NCBI GenBank assembly: GCA_023362775.1
Contig: JALMGJ010000001.1
Location: 88,662,501 to 88,726,500, forward strand
DNA: 64,000 nt
Direction: 5' to 3'
Origin: Charina bottae
Taxonomy: Eukaryota > Chordata > Lepidosauria > Squamata > Charinaidae
This document shows, in pieces, positions 45,014-57,490 of this stretch (positions within the stretch are counted from its first letter, which is position 1; every line of letters starts with the position of its first letter). Made by a program: the position numbers and the translations under genes. Below the pieces are notes generated by a model. That model saw nothing but the letters and a program-made list of their open reading frames with translations, did not search any database and was not told the origin of the DNA.

Positions 45014-46189
45014 ATTTTAATATATATCCATCTCTAAAATCATTTGAAGCAGTTGGCCAGCAACCGAGAAGGGTGATGCTTGTTCTCGTCTCATAAAAAC
45101 AATGCTTATGTTCTTAATCCTAATAACTTACTTGTGAGAGGTTGAGCAGAACAGGGAGGTAGACATGGCCCTTGCTTCCAGATGCCATAGACATTTGTGG
45201 TATGGCTTTTATACGTACTGAGAAACACTCTTTGAAAGGGAAGAGAGCTTTCCCCTTCACTTTCATAGCTGCTGCATGCAGTTCCACAGGTCATGGGTAC
45301 TTCTCACAATTCCCAATTCCCAACATAAGTAGGCAGTTTCTGGCCAGTGTATTCTGCAGAATTAAATGTGCTTTCCACAATCTACATGCAGATGAACATC
45401 TAATTTGGCAAAAGGGGAGGGAATCAGTTAATCTAGCAACAAAGTATTTGGAGTGAAAATCAGAAGGAAACCTTTAATGAGTTAAATATACATATGCTGA
45501 GTTCATGCTGAGCCCGAGTCAGACCATTAGTCATCCAGCCATATTTTTAAAAATCCTGATGAGGAGCAGCTTTTGAAAAGAGTTTTTTCCAGCTTTTCCT
45601 GGAGATGCAAAGGATTAACCTTGGGTCTTTTCTGTACAGATAGTACACAGAGCCTTTCTTGCACCCTAGTTTTCTATTTGTAGACACAGTTCATACATGG
45701 AGTGATAGATGAAGTTACCATCAAGCAGTCTGAAACCTTCATAATTGTTTTTAAGACGTTGTTACTCTAATTTAATTGATTTGTTAGCCACCTTTAACAA
45801 AGGGGGTAATGCTCCAGGCATTCTGCTGGGCAGGTCTTCTGCCCATTTTGGACTTACTTGTCCAGGTGGTCCATGTGGGCTCTGTATTTTAGATTCCCTA
45901 ACAAGGTGCATTGGGATGGTGCTCTCTAAGCCTTCTGCAATCATAACAAAATGTCCCTCATGTTGAGGTCTCCTTTGGAACAATCCAGGAAGTTTAACTC
46001 ATTCCGTTACACTGTGCTTCATTGAGTTGTCCTGGTTGCTGTGATTGGTTGCCATAGGGGAGACAGAGTAACAGATCACATAATTATGACATCAGATGTT
46101 AGGATAGGCAATGAATATAATAGAGAGATCTATAAAATGCATGGAGATACTTTTTTTCTTCTTCTTTTGCCTGTAATATTAGAACCTGA

Positions 46190-46520
46190 AGTTGTCCGAT
46201 GAATCTGCTTGGCAAGAGATCCAGGACAGACAAAAAGATATCTTCACACAGCACATAATTAACTTAAGGGACTTGTTGATGCAGAATGCCTTTCAGTTGG
46301 AGGCAAAGGGGGTTAGAAAAAAAACATGGTGGAGATAAGGGCTATTCCCATTAGTCTGATGGATGGATGTACAGTAATTTCCAGGTTTAGAGACCATTAT
46401 TGCAGGAAAGAACCCTTGCCTTCCCATCCCGCTTTTGCACTTCCCTTTATCAGTTGGTCAGCCACATGGGGAAGCCGGGTTGGAGTAGATGGGACTGGCC
46501 CAATATGGGTGTTCTTATAA
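46190..46520 (+). repeat. Old dispersed repeat, unclassified
   Basis: Similar in kind to 28805-29170: a CACACAGCACATAATTAACT block and an end GGGTGTTCTTATAAG. Confidence 0.35.
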
Positions 46521-48385
46521 GGAGGCAAAATAACCTTTACCAGAATTTCCATTGACATGTGGCTGCTATTATAAATTGTAACTCCACATTTGGTAAGTAG
46601 ATTTGTACTATTGGATAATTAGTGTACCAGAGAGAGAGAAACTGCAGATCTGGATGAATTGGCTTTCATTTTGGCTATTCGGAGCTGGTTTGTAGTTCCC
46701 AACTCACTCTTGAACAAATTGGGACAACTTCTACATTTATAGGTAAGCTATTGGTTACCTGGATTTTCTCATAAGCCTGACCTCTTTTCCCTCATTGTCT
46801 GCAAAGCAGGAACTACATCTTCCTGTTTCTAACCTTGAGTCAGATTGATTGGACTATATGACATTATTAATTACACCCTTTCCCACCTACAAATCTGTGA
46901 TGTTAATTCTGCAGTGAACTTTCTTTCTTAAAAAAAATAATCATACACAAAGAAAAAAAGGTAGAAAAGTAACAATTCATTATTCCCCTGATCACTAAAT
47001 TATATTTTTACTTCCCCACTGCAACTCTTGAACATAACAAATGAAGATTCCCGTAAGTGCCAGTTATTCCCAATTTTAAAAGCACCATCGTTTCCTCATC
47101 TCTGAGAAGCCCAGCCCTTTCGCTTGTTGACACAGCTTCCTCCTATAATCTCTGCTGGAATCCTTTTCCGTCTTCAGGGTTTTTCCAAGCTCACGATGGC
47201 ATCATTTTTTCCAAGCCATTTTATCTCGACAATCTACTTTTACACCCTATTCTCAGTCCACAACCCATGGCTAGCCTGACTGGGATTATTAGGGCATTTT
47301 CCTCCTAATTTTTATTCTTCTCACCTTATTTGACTTGGGTTTTGTTCCTTTCCCCATCTACTATTTTCGCCAATATTTTCTGAATTAAAACCCAGAACCT
47401 CTGGGCTATGGAGGCTTGGGAATCACCGTATCTTGCTTCTTTTTAAGCCAAGCGCTATCAGATGCATTTCTTACTTACTTCTCTCACTGATGTCCTTTTG
47501 CAAAGAATGGGGGGGCGGGGAATCTGGGGCCATTCAGCTATTGTTGCACTGCTGTTTCCATCATTTCTGATCATGGGGAGTTGGAATCTAATTTCTAGAT
47601 TATAGGCAACAAGTTCTTATTTCTGCTGTACAGCATAGTATCTTGCTTTTATTTATTTTCTTGCTGCTTCGACTTCTTTTAAATGCAGTTCTAAAAAAAC
47701 TGAACATTTTATAAATTTGTATTGTGGGATATCACACTTATAGCTGGATGTGAATTTCTTAAAAAATAATTTAAGGGTACAAAATGTATCTTCAGTTTTG
47801 AAATCTATTCTGCCATGTACCCCATCAAACTTTGTGAAGTATTCATGAGAGCTAAAAACTCATCCACATATTATTAAGGAATGATTAAAATGCAGTTGCT
47901 TTAGTCATCTTTAATTCCTCTTAATGTAGGGGATGTGCAATTCAAATTTTCATCTAATATAGGGGCCATACAAGTGCTTAATTTTCATAGGGTTGTGCTC
48001 CTTGTAATTTACTATCTGTATTGAGGGATGCTTAGTTTTTATGTGCATATGCAGATATTCAGATAAATATTTAAAACTTTGGGGGAAAAAATTCAGTCCT
48101 CTCCAAAAATATCGTAATACCAGTTCAACTACCATGGTAAATGCATTCCCCTATTACTTAAGTCAAAGGGAGCCTGTTGTATGTAAAATGCATCAAGTTC
48201 TGTTTGGTTTTAATACTGTAGTTTATAATACTGATCTGTTAACATAGGAAGGGAACTCTCTGGTTTCTATATAATGGTTGATTGAATGATTACTATTTAA
48301 AAGCATTTCCCACTAATTGTAAATTTCATATTTCAAGATAAACTATTTGACAATATCAAAGAATAGCTTCACAAGTTACCCAATA

Positions 48386-48458
48386 GTATGGTTAATACAT
48401 GGTTAATACATGGTTAATACTGGTTAATACTGGTTAATACTAATGGTTAATACTACCA
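48386..48458. repeat. Short tandem repeats of ATGGTTAATAC
   Basis: About seven imperfect 10-12-bp copies of (CA)TGGTTAATAC. Too short and irregular for a minisatellite gene or CRISPR. Confidence 0.9.
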
Positions 48459-49590
48459 ATTCTGTCTAAAACCAGATATATTTATACTGTTCTTTGATGA
48501 TTTTGAGTATTTGATTTATAGATTTTTTTGTATCTTTCTAGAAAGCTGATATGATTGAAACCTTATAGTGACTTTCTTTAACAACAACACAAAAGGAATT
48601 TGTTGCTTATCTAAAAAGAGATTTCCACTTTCCATCAGGAAACTGAATCTCCTCATCCTTTCACATCTTCTCTGGAACAATTCCCCATATCTCCATGCAA
48701 ATGTATCATTTTCATTATCAGTTACAACTTTTATGAACCTACTTGGTCATTTCAGATTCAACAGATGCTCCCCTGCTTCTTGTAGCTGCCCTTCTCTTCA
48801 GAATCTAATATATTGTTAGTCTCAAAAGAGCATTTAGGATTTGTTCTTGCCATTTGGGCATCAAAAATGGGGTTGGAGATAGTACCTCTGACCTGTGCCT
48901 CTGAGTGGCATCCAGACAGAAAGAGGCCCCAGATTGTAATGATCAGGGGTCAAGAGTTAGCACTGAAGGTGTAGCAAGGTTTTGAGGATAGAGGGTGGAC
49001 ATCCAAATGAATAGAGAGCCACTCCTCCTTTTTTGCTCACCACTTGGTAGTAGCCTCCAAGTAGTACATTTTTCCTGATGCAAATAGCAGCTGATTTAAT
49101 CTGGCAGCACTGTTCAGATCACCATCATTGTTTTCCGCTGGTTTCCAGGGTTCCAAAGAGAAAGCTGGTCATGCGAAGCAGTTGGGAGTGTTCCTGGCAT
49201 CTACCTTTTCCAAATGATTAACGGTCCTCCATCAGTGTCCCCGAAATGCGGTGTGTGAGTTTGCTTTGGGGCTGACACTGCCTTTACCTGTCTCCATGCC
49301 CTGCTAACTTTGTGTTCAGTGGCCCGTGGTTATTAAAATTCCTGTCAGTACAGGAGTGGTTTGGCCTGCGTTCTTGTCTTTAGGCATCATGGGTTTCTCT
49401 GAACCTCTCCATTTTAGGCAATACTCCGTCCAGTGCATGTGCCTGATTGCTGGCTTAGAACTGCTTTAATATTTTGTGTTTCTAGTTTAATATTCTTGTC
49501 TCTGTACCTTTTACCTATACTCAGTTATGATGGGATTCACAAAGCTAATTTGTGAAATGCTATAGGTTGTGAAATGCTATAGGTTGTTTT

Positions 49591-49928
49591 TTTAGGGGCG
49601 TGGTGGCTCAGCGGGTAAGATGCCAGGCTTGTTGATCGGGAGATTGCAAGTTCGGAGGTTCGAATCCCTAGCCCCGTGTGACAGAGTGAGCGCCCGCACT
49701 TGCCCCAGCTCCTGCCCACCTAACAATTTGAAAGCATGCAAATACAAGTAGATTAATAGGTGCCACTTCAGTGCGATGGTAACAGCGTTCCGTGCGCGTC
49801 ATGCTGGCCACATGACTGCGGAAGCGTCTTCGGACAGCGCTGGCTTTTCGGCTAACAAACGGAGATGAGCACCGGCCCCTAGAGTCGGACACAACTGCAC
49901 AAATGTGCGGGGGGAACCTTTACCTTTT
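49591..49928 (+). mobile_element. tRNA-derived SINE, family 2, full length
   Basis: A-box head GTGGTGGCTCAGCGGGTAAG, B box GGTTCGAATCC, body and the GGGGGGAACCTTTACC tail. Perfect 13-bp duplication TATAGGTTGTTTT at 49578-49590 and 49929-49941. Confidence 0.93.
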
Positions 49929-50022
49929 TATAGGTTGTTTTACCCAGAGGAAGCAAACTTTGGTGACAGACATTGATGAACTTTTTCTGTAGTCAGAATA
50001 TAATGAAAAAAGGCATAAAGAC

Positions 50023-50104
50023 GTGAGTGAGTGAGTGAGTGAGTGAGTGAGTAAGTAAATAAATAAATAAATAAATAAATAATAAATAAATAAATAAATA
50101 AATG
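50023..50104. repeat. (GTGA)n-(AATA)n compound microsatellite
   Basis: Eight or so GTGA units pass into AATA units. Encoded ORFs here are artefacts. Confidence 0.93.
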
Positions 50105-50451
50105 TTTTCTTGTGCCTGCTTGCACACCCATGTTTTATAACACTATCCAAAAGATACACCCCAAACTGATGTTTCTTCTTTGCATAAATATATTAGAGAA
50201 AGATAGAAGTCAAGGAGGCTTATTTCCGCAAATATTGCCCATATTTTTATTAAAAAGTTACATTGGTTGATTTCAAGAGCAACACAAACAGATAATTCTT
50301 TCCTGCTGAAACTAGGGAGTACTTAATTTTGGTTGGATCATGGCAGACAACCTTTAAAAGAAAACAAGGCAATGTATTGTCGAAGGCTTTCACGGCCGGA
50401 GTTCAATGGCTGTTGTGGGTCTTCCGGGCTGTGTGGCCGTGTTCTGGAAGT

Positions 50452-50510
50452 TGTGGTTCCTAACGTTTCGCCAGCATCTGTGGCCAGCATCTTCAGAGGG
50501 CAGGAGCACA
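50452..50510 (-). ncRNA. Hammerhead-like motif, palindrome left arm
   Basis: Same core and stems as 7599-7657, on the minus strand. Confidence 0.55.
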
Positions 50511-50531
50511 GATAGAGATTTTGCTTCTATC

Positions 50532-50590
50532 TGTGCTCCTGCCCTCTGAAGATGCTGGCCACAGATGCTGGCGAAACGTTAGGAACCACA
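50532..50590 (+). ncRNA. Hammerhead-like motif, palindrome right arm
   Basis: Same core (CTGAAGA, GCTGGC/GCTGGC, GAAACGTT) and stem I (TGTG/CACA, CCT/AGG) as 7599-7657. Confidence 0.55.
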
Positions 50591-50794
50591 ACTTCCAGAA
50601 CACGGCCACACAGCCCGGAAGACCCACAACAGCCATAAAACAAGGCACTTTATTCAAGCTCACAAGATGAAAACAGCAAAACAAAGTATTGGAAATTTTT
50701 TTGGTATGTTTTTTTCTTTTAAAAACGTTTTTCTTTGTCAGAGGAGAAAGAATGAGGAACTGGCTAGACAAAACTTTCTAAGGCACCAATTTTT

Positions 50795-50880
50795 ATTTTA
50801 TTTATTTATTTATTATTTGGATTTATCCCCGCCCATCTCTACCGTGGTAGACTCAGAACAATTCTGTTCTGAAGGAATCA
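50795..50880 (-). mobile_element. CR1/L2 LINE 3' terminal fragment, minus strand
   Basis: The (TTTA)n tail is followed by CCCCGCCCATCTCTACCGTG, the reverse complement of the LINE 3' hairpin seen at 6110. Confidence 0.7.
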
Positions 50881-52489
50881 CAATAAGAAAGACCTTGCTC
50901 TGTTACTAGCCAATTTCTTCTCTGAGAAGTTTGAGATCTCCCCCTTCTGTTCCAGTGTGAATGGAGAAGTAGAAGTGGCATACACAAGCTCTAACTTCCA
51001 AATAATCTTCATTTTGGCATAGTTAGGCCTGCCATGGAAAAGAGATGTAGAAAAAGACAAGTGTGTTTGTACATATGCATACTGTTTTGTTTTGGTTTTT
51101 AGGGGAGATGGTGGTGTTATGTGGTGTTACATCAGTGCAGTATGAATTCACAGCATCCTAACCGTGAAAGCAGCAGGGACCATAAGATTCAACCAGGCAT
51201 CATAAGATGAGATCTTTGATCTGTGATACCAAGAATATTCATGTTACCTCAGGAATAACTTAATCAGTCTCCAGTTGCATTTTATCAATCATTGATGTAA
51301 ATTAGGATATGTAATTCAAGTATGAATTGTTAATACATCAGGGCAATTGTAGGATGTTAGGGGAAACATGTTTGATTGCTTCTGCCAGTGAAATGGGAAC
51401 ACATGACAACTAGTGCAGAGAAAACATGTATTCCTGTAATATGCACAGGATGATCTCTCACATTGTGAGAGATGTGAGGAGAGATACCCTTCATTTTGGA
51501 TAATGGCTGAGGAGGCACATGGTTCATTCATACGTACATGCCTATCACTCTCTTCCTTTTCAGGGTAATATGAGACAATAATACAGGATATCCAAGTATT
51601 TGGACTAAAATGTTTTCAAGTCCATGTCATACTGGGAACTCTATATAGTTTACATGAAATAAGTACTTCCTCTGTTGAATGTGATTTATGCTATCTTTTG
51701 GGGTTCATCAAAATGTTGAATTATTTAAAATTTGCATCTTATGGCACTTCAGGTACCATAATCTGCCCTTCAGGTACACCACTGGAGGCTTTCAAGGGTG
51801 TTTAATCATGATCCAAGTAAGAGAGAATGTGCAGATCTGCCTGATCAGGAGTTGCATGAAAAGGCAACTTCCTGATGGATATGCACTCCAAGGACCAAGT
51901 CCAGTGGAACAAAAATAATGTTGCTCTTGAGATTCCATTAGTGATTCTTGGAGCACTTAAAAATCTCTGGGTAAATTCTCCTTAAGATTTTTTTAAAGTG
52001 ATTTGCAATGTTGAGTATTCCAGCTCTTGAGTCGGGCTGTCTTTACAGGATTACTATGGGGTTTTTTTACCAAGTTTGCTCTGTGAAATAAAAGGCTATC
52101 CCATTCCTACTGGGTGTACAACTTGTTGCTTAAAAAGACATTGTGGCCTACCAACTGGGTCTTCAACAAATCCCTTTGAGCTTGCTTTCCTAAATAGGCA
52201 GAAGTAGAAGATATGACGAGTCCTTTCTGTACATCACGCATGGCTTGTGGGTTTCATCTGATTTGACATGTGCTTTGCTGAGCTAAGTAGGACTGTTTTG
52301 TTTCAGGAAACAAAGCAGGATTGGGCTGAGATAGATGCATTCCATTTTAAAACATAGGATGAAGCTGTGTTGGATCATCTGAAAACCCTATCTAATCCAG
52401 TATCAGGCAGTTTGTAGAATCTTTTTTTTTTTAAAGCACTTACTCAGTTTACTCCTCTGATCTCTACCCTGACTTCTTTCACTTTTCAG

Positions 52490-53059
52490 GTTGATGCTGT
52501 TAGCGTAGGCTCTCTAGAGGAGGATTCAAAAGAAGTGATCATGCCACCTGACCAAGTCGACAAGAGCAATACTGTGACCAGCACTCTTACTGTGCAGGAA
52601 TATTTTGCCAAGTGCATGAGAAAACTGAAGAAAACCCAACATTACATCAAAATAGAGTCAGCTAATTATCCTCCAGTGATGGCTGAGAAGTTGGAGTGTT
52701 TGGAACCCCAGACAAAGAAGAAAAAAAGCCACAAATATGCACAGGATGAGGGTGGAGAACCAAAGATTATCTGCACTGGGATACTTGGCTCAAGTAGAGA
52801 TGAAGTGGATGAACTGGACACGCAGAAGAAGAAAAGGAAAAAGAAATCTAAGCATCTGGACACTAGTAGCGATCTTATTTACAATGGGTCTCAAATTGGG
52901 TCTCAAAAGGCAAGACAGTGTTCCTTTGAAACATCTAAGGAAGAAAATAATGATTTAGGAGAGCAAAAATCAAAGAGAAAGAGTAAGAGAAAAAAAGTAG
53001 ACTGGGATGTAACTGAGGATGTTGAATGCGTAAAATGGAAGAAGAAATGTCCCAGTTAA
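52490..53059 (+). CDS. PINX1: PINX1 exon 8 (last; C-terminal domain)
   Basis: Acceptor TTTCACTTTTCAG, then 189 codons to a TAA. The exon starts VDAVSVGSLEEDSKE. The conserved anchor is TSTLTVQEYFAKCMRKLKK, the counterpart of the human TIQEYFAKRM motif. The rest is lysine-rich, low-complexity nuclear or nucleolar tail (TKKKKSHKY, TQKKKRKKKSKHLD, KSKRKSKRKKVDWD). In the family this region carries nucleolar targeting and the telomerase-inhibitory activity. The tail diverges quickly between species. It ends CVKWKKKCPS. Confidence 0.95.
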   Translation, partial: VDAVSVGSLEEDSKEVIMPPDQVDKSNTVTSTLTVQEYFAKCMRKLKKTQHYIKIESANYPPVMAEKLECLEPQTKKKKSHKYAQDEGGEPKIICTGILGSSRDEVDELDTQKKKRKKKSKHLDTSSDLIYNGSQIGSQKARQCSFETSKEENNDLGEQKSKRKSKRKKVDWDVTEDVECVKWKKKCPS

Positions 53060-53139
53060 TATAATTCCTGATGTTTATTTTCAGTGAAATTGTTGGCCTT
53101 TTTGTTGTACAAATGTACCTAGGTGTCCAAATTTATCCA

Positions 53140-53145
53140 AATAAA
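53140..53145 (+). terminator. PINX1: PINX1 poly(A) signal
   Basis: AATAAA 80 bases after the stop codon, followed by an AT-rich stretch. This makes a very short 3' UTR of about 100 bases. Further AATAAA motifs lie near 53720. Confidence 0.75.
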
Positions 53146-54819
53146 TACACAATATTTTATAAAACAGTCACGATCCTTATTTGTTTATTTGTTTGTCAAA
53201 TTTAGAAGGCCAGCAACAGATTCTGGGCAGCGTACAACATTAAAACACAGTAAGGATAATACAACAAGAATTATATACGCCCAAAAGATGAAATAGTCAA
53301 ATTAACAACAAAAAAGTCCCCACCCCATAAAAGGCTTGCCATCCACCCTAACCAAGGAGTGGGAGAAAAGCCAGGTTTTAACAGAGTGGGGACCATATGG
53401 ATATTTGTTGTCCTTGTCCCCTCCCCTACCATTCCCACCTTTTGGAAGATTCATTGAAAAGAAGGATTTTGGGGGTGTTGGTTGGTTGGGGGATCCTGAA
53501 CAGAGCACCTTGTGGTCCTCTCTAGTTGGTGCACTTCTGTGGGCTTGCTTGCCAGTGACAAGCATCAACGGAGCTCCTAAAATTAACAATACAAAACATT
53601 TATGAATTATTCCTGAAGAAATGGTGGGTCATTGCCTGTTAATGCCCTTTGACCTGAATTACTCATTGTTGGCTGTTTTGTTGCCTATGGATTTCTTTTT
53701 CCCTTATGGTATTCCAAAGAATAAAATAAAACTAGGGATAAAAGCCTTATTAAATAATTTGATGTGTGTATAAGTTTAGGTATACTATTTTTTTCTGCTC
53801 TTTTTCTGCTTCAATTGCGTGCTCTCTGTATCTGCAAAGTAAAAAATACAAAGCAGAATCGTTTTAACAAAGGAGAGTTCCAATCTTGATGGAAAATCAG
53901 GTGCCAGGCCAACAAAGTAAACAGATTTAGTATGAATAAGTGGGTAATAAACCTGCTGCTTCTTTTGGAAAAGATTGGGAGATCATCTTTCACATGTCAG
54001 GTACAGTATGCTTTATTCCACTCTGATCTATGAATCCTTCAGATCTTTTCTTTCCCCCAATTTGGTCCCAAGCTTATTTGGTGAAGCTTGCTTTCAAAAC
54101 ACAGAAATGTACATTTATTAGGTGTCCAGTCTTGCATAACCAGGGATCTTCCGTGTTTCTTGAAACAAAACAAATTTTACAACTATGAGGGATGGTCGTC
54201 TACAGCAGCCAATAAAGTTCAAGTTCCCTGGCCCAAAAAGTTTATTACCTACATTTTGGCAATATGAGTCAGAAAGGGTGAAATGGCCAGGACGGATCCT
54301 ACTCTCTTGTAGGATCTAAAGGACCACTTCAGGCCTTTACATCCTGCTTCCATGTTGAGTGGCCCATTTGTGCTTCCATATGCACTCTAGTGCAGTACTA
54401 GTAACCTCTGATCCAGCATAGTCTCCAGATGGAGCTTGCTTGTCTCAGCAATAATGCACACAAGTGTGGCAGCCAAATACTGGGCTGCTTTGCCCATGCA
54501 GATGGTGCTCAGGAAGGTGTGCAGGAAAATGCAAGACCTTAATTTTTGCACAGAGCTACATACCTTGGTTTCTTGCTTTGATTCTTTTAGATTCTCTCCC
54601 TTAACTGCAACATCACCTTGGATGTTTTGAGCAAAGGCCATATAGTAATAACAACCTAATATAAGCCAAGAGGCATGCATCTTAAAAGACTAACAAATCC
54701 AGCCTTCCCCAACCAGGTAACCTAAAACTCGTGGATTATACTTATTTTCTGACTTTTGGTACCTTACCTGTGTGGCTAGGTGCTGGAAGCTTTTTTATAC
54801 TTCATTACAATCATTCCTA

Positions 54820-55154
54820 GGGGTGTGGTGGCTCAGCGGGTAAGACACCAGGCTTGTTGATCGATCGGAAGATTGCACATTCGGAGGTTCGAATCCCTAG
54901 CCCTGCGTGCGGAGTGAGCTCCCACACTAGCTCCAGCTCTTGCCAACCTAGCAATTCGAAAGCATGCAAATGGAAATAGATGAATAGGTACCACTTCGGT
55001 GGGTAGGTAACAGTGTTCCACACGCGTCATGCGGCCACATGACCATGGAACTGTCTTTGGACAACGCTGGCTCTTCGGCTAAGAAACGGAGATGATCACC
55101 GGCCCCTAGAGTCGGACACGACTGCACAAATGTGCGGGGGGAACCTTTACCTTT
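54820..55154 (+). mobile_element. tRNA-derived SINE, family 2, full length
   Basis: GTGGTGGCTCAGCGGGTAAG head, GGTTCGAATCC B box and GGGGGGAACCTTTACC tail. Perfect 15-bp duplication TTACAATCATTCCTA (54805-54819, 55155-55169). Confidence 0.93.
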
Positions 55155-55419
55155 TTACAATCATTCCTAACTAACTAAACTAAAACTAACATAGTTTATC
55201 TCTCTGAAAGGAGATTAATATGACTGAGCAGAGTTCTGAGGCTGTTAGCAAGTAAAATCTTAAATCTATTAAATAGGCAGCTGAGTAAAACTAATACAGA
55301 ACTGAAAGGAAAATCTCTCTTGATCTAATGTACCTCGTACTATACTGGCACAATCTTTGAAGAGACATTCCTTCCTGAGACACTTGCCTCAGCAGGTGGC
55401 AAAATATGGCTAAACTTGA

Positions 55420-55495
55420 CTGTCCTAGGAGGCTAAGCACCGTCTGGATGATACTTGGATGGGAGACTACTTTGGAAGGCCAGTGCTGTGGGCTA
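55420..55495 (+). repeat. 5S-rRNA-derived fragment
   Basis: AGGCTAAGCA...ATACTTGGATGGGAGACTAC matches the internal control region of 5S rRNA, with deletions. The downstream part (GGCCAGTGCTGTGGGCT) resembles the 5S 3' end. It is a pseudogene or 5S-derived SINE, not a functional rRNA gene. Confidence 0.7.
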
Positions 55496-57424
55496 GAGCA
55501 AGGAATTAACCACTTCCATAACATGCCAAGACAAGGGCAGATGTGTCTGTGTAAGTCACCAGCACTCAAGTTGAGATTGAAGGCAACTTTATTTTACTTG
55601 CCTTGCCAACTGTAGTTTATTTTTTAATAATAAATTGTTGCACTTCATTTCTTGAACTTCATGGTTCAACACTCTCCCTCCCTCCCTCCCTCCGTGTGTG
55701 GGTGTACAGTAATCTCTTGAGGGTTGCAATCCTATGCACATTTAATATAAGACTACCCCCCCCCAAATACAATGTAATATCTGAGTAAGGAAACATAAGA
55801 CCTGTAAACACTGCAGTTTTTGTACTTACTGGTCACAGCAAAGTCATCAACAAGGAAGAAGCGGGAAGCACCTGGACTTACATTTAAGTGCAGGCAGCAT
55901 AATTAGGCTAAAAATCAGAGCTGGCCACTGGTAAAAGGAGTTTTAATTGAAGGTAGTAGCAAACACTAATTTTAGTACCAAACCCTCATCCTCTAATAGT
56001 CTTCAAAGAAGTTGAGGGAGGCGTTTATGTGACTGAATCATCCAAAAGTTACTTCTAATTGAAGGAAATAGTTGTTTTCTAGATTTGATTTTTCTTAGTT
56101 ACAACAGAGACTTGAGCTTAAGTTGCCAAAGTAAACAGATATGTCCTCATCAATCTCAGTACGCCCATCAACCAATTAGAGACTGCAGCCCTAACCATCA
56201 TAACCACCCAAGGTGAATGGCAGACTTAAATGTCCAGCTGGGGGTCAAATGTAAAAATTGAAGTCCTATACTCTATCTCTGTGGTTGGCAACCAACTGCC
56301 AGTGGAGAGCAGGACATGAATGCAATAGCACTCTTCTGCTCATGCCAGTTTCTGTCCCAAATAACTTAGAAAACTAAACTTAGAAGAGGGGAACAGAGAG
56401 GTAAGGTGACTGACACCTTCTGATTTGGAAGAGAACATTAGTGGACCAAATACTGATCATCATCATCTACTAGCAATTGATCCTACAGGCCAAATGAGAA
56501 ATGCAGGAAAGGCTTCTGGCAAGAGAATAGCAGCCAATTCAACACAAGCCATCCTACACCCTTTGCCTGTATCTGTCAATGAGACCAGAACTAGAAAGGA
56601 CCAAAAATATAAGATGAGCTGCATCCACACAATATAAAACCTGATTATGAAGTTAATCCATTTTCTGGGTTTGCAAGAAGATGGGACCATAAACTATTCC
56701 AGCCCCCAAAACCTTCTAAGGTTAACCCTAACCAAGTTTCGTCTGTATACTGTATGTTCTGAACACGCTTGCGTTTCTCAAAGACTCGAGATCTAGAAAG
56801 GGACTGAATGTTGTCGGCGCAGAATGTTAGGAAAAAATGTTCATAGATCTCAGAAGTTGGGAGCATGATTTCATCTATATTCATTTATCTCAATAATGTA
56901 TAAATTGACTAAAATGTTTGATACAATGAGATTTTACAATTTGGAAAAGATCATCATATTCTAAGGTTATCTGTCAGACATGAAACATAAATTATTAAGT
57001 ACATAATTAGATTGGAAAAAGTAGAAACAGACAACTTATATAAAAGCCATTTCAGTTATCTAAAAGCTCCAATTCTCTTGTTTGTGCCTCAGATAACTCC
57101 AATAAACGGTTACTTGTATAATGCTTAATGTAGAAATGTATTAATGATTTAATTACATGAATTGTACAGCATGCTCTACTTTGTAAAACTTTGTAAAAAA
57201 TTGTCTTTGTAAATCTTTTATACTGTTTTAGCTTATATTAATCGTCAGTAGGGTAACAAAAAGACACGGTACCCAAGAGTATAATTTAAAGATTAATGGA
57301 ATATGTTTTAAAATACAAATAAAGTTTGATTCCTGGTGATTACATTGTTTGGCAGCAATACAGAAGCGGCTTCCTTCTGCCTCCTCCTGGGATGTTTTTT
57401 CAGCTTCTCAGTCTAATCCACAGC

Positions 57425-57490
57425 CCAGGATTGGATCCTGGTTGTCTCCCATCCAAGTACTAACCAAGTCTGCCTCTGCTTCGCTTTTAA
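57425..57490 (-). repeat. 5S-rRNA-derived fragment, minus strand
   Basis: GTCTCCCATCCAAGTACTAACC followed by AAGTCTGCCTCTGCTTCGC is the reverse complement of the 5S internal control region, diverged. Adjacent sequence (57355-57425) is probably part of the same dispersed repeat. Confidence 0.7.

Larger units (their letters stand above)
50372..50636. mobile_element. 265-bp palindrome made of PLE family A termini
   Basis: Two arms of about 115 bp are inverted copies of the terminal sequence of the 6672-7733 element, joined through a short centre (GATAGAGATTTTGCTTCTATC). The left arm runs about 30 bases further and includes GTCGAAGGCTTTCACGGCCG, which in the full element lies at the right end. 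The unit sits in an 11-bp duplication AAAACAAGGCA (50361-50371, 50637-50647). No coding sequence. Confidence 0.88.
43391..52489 (+). other. PINX1 intron 7 (9.1 kb)
   Basis: It holds three SINE copies, a hammerhead palindrome, an old unclassified repeat, a LINE tail and simple repeats, listed separately. Nothing is recognised in about 45020-46180, 46560-49570 or 50900-52430. Short open frames are chance. Confidence 0.75.

Noticed and set aside
48386..48458. CRISPR-like array
   Set aside because: Units are 10-12 bp without spacers, in a vertebrate intron; a simple tandem repeat.
49600..49680. tRNA gene
   Set aside because: A and B boxes are present, but the sequence is the head of a SINE repeated at 44676, 54820 and 58232, and no cloverleaf is maintained.
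52535..53059. Independent 174-aa gene starting at GTG
   Set aside because: It is the in-frame continuation of PINX1 exon 8, which begins at 52490 after a strong acceptor.
55420..55495. Functional 5S rRNA gene
   Set aside because: Deletions in the internal control region and no T-run terminator at the right place.
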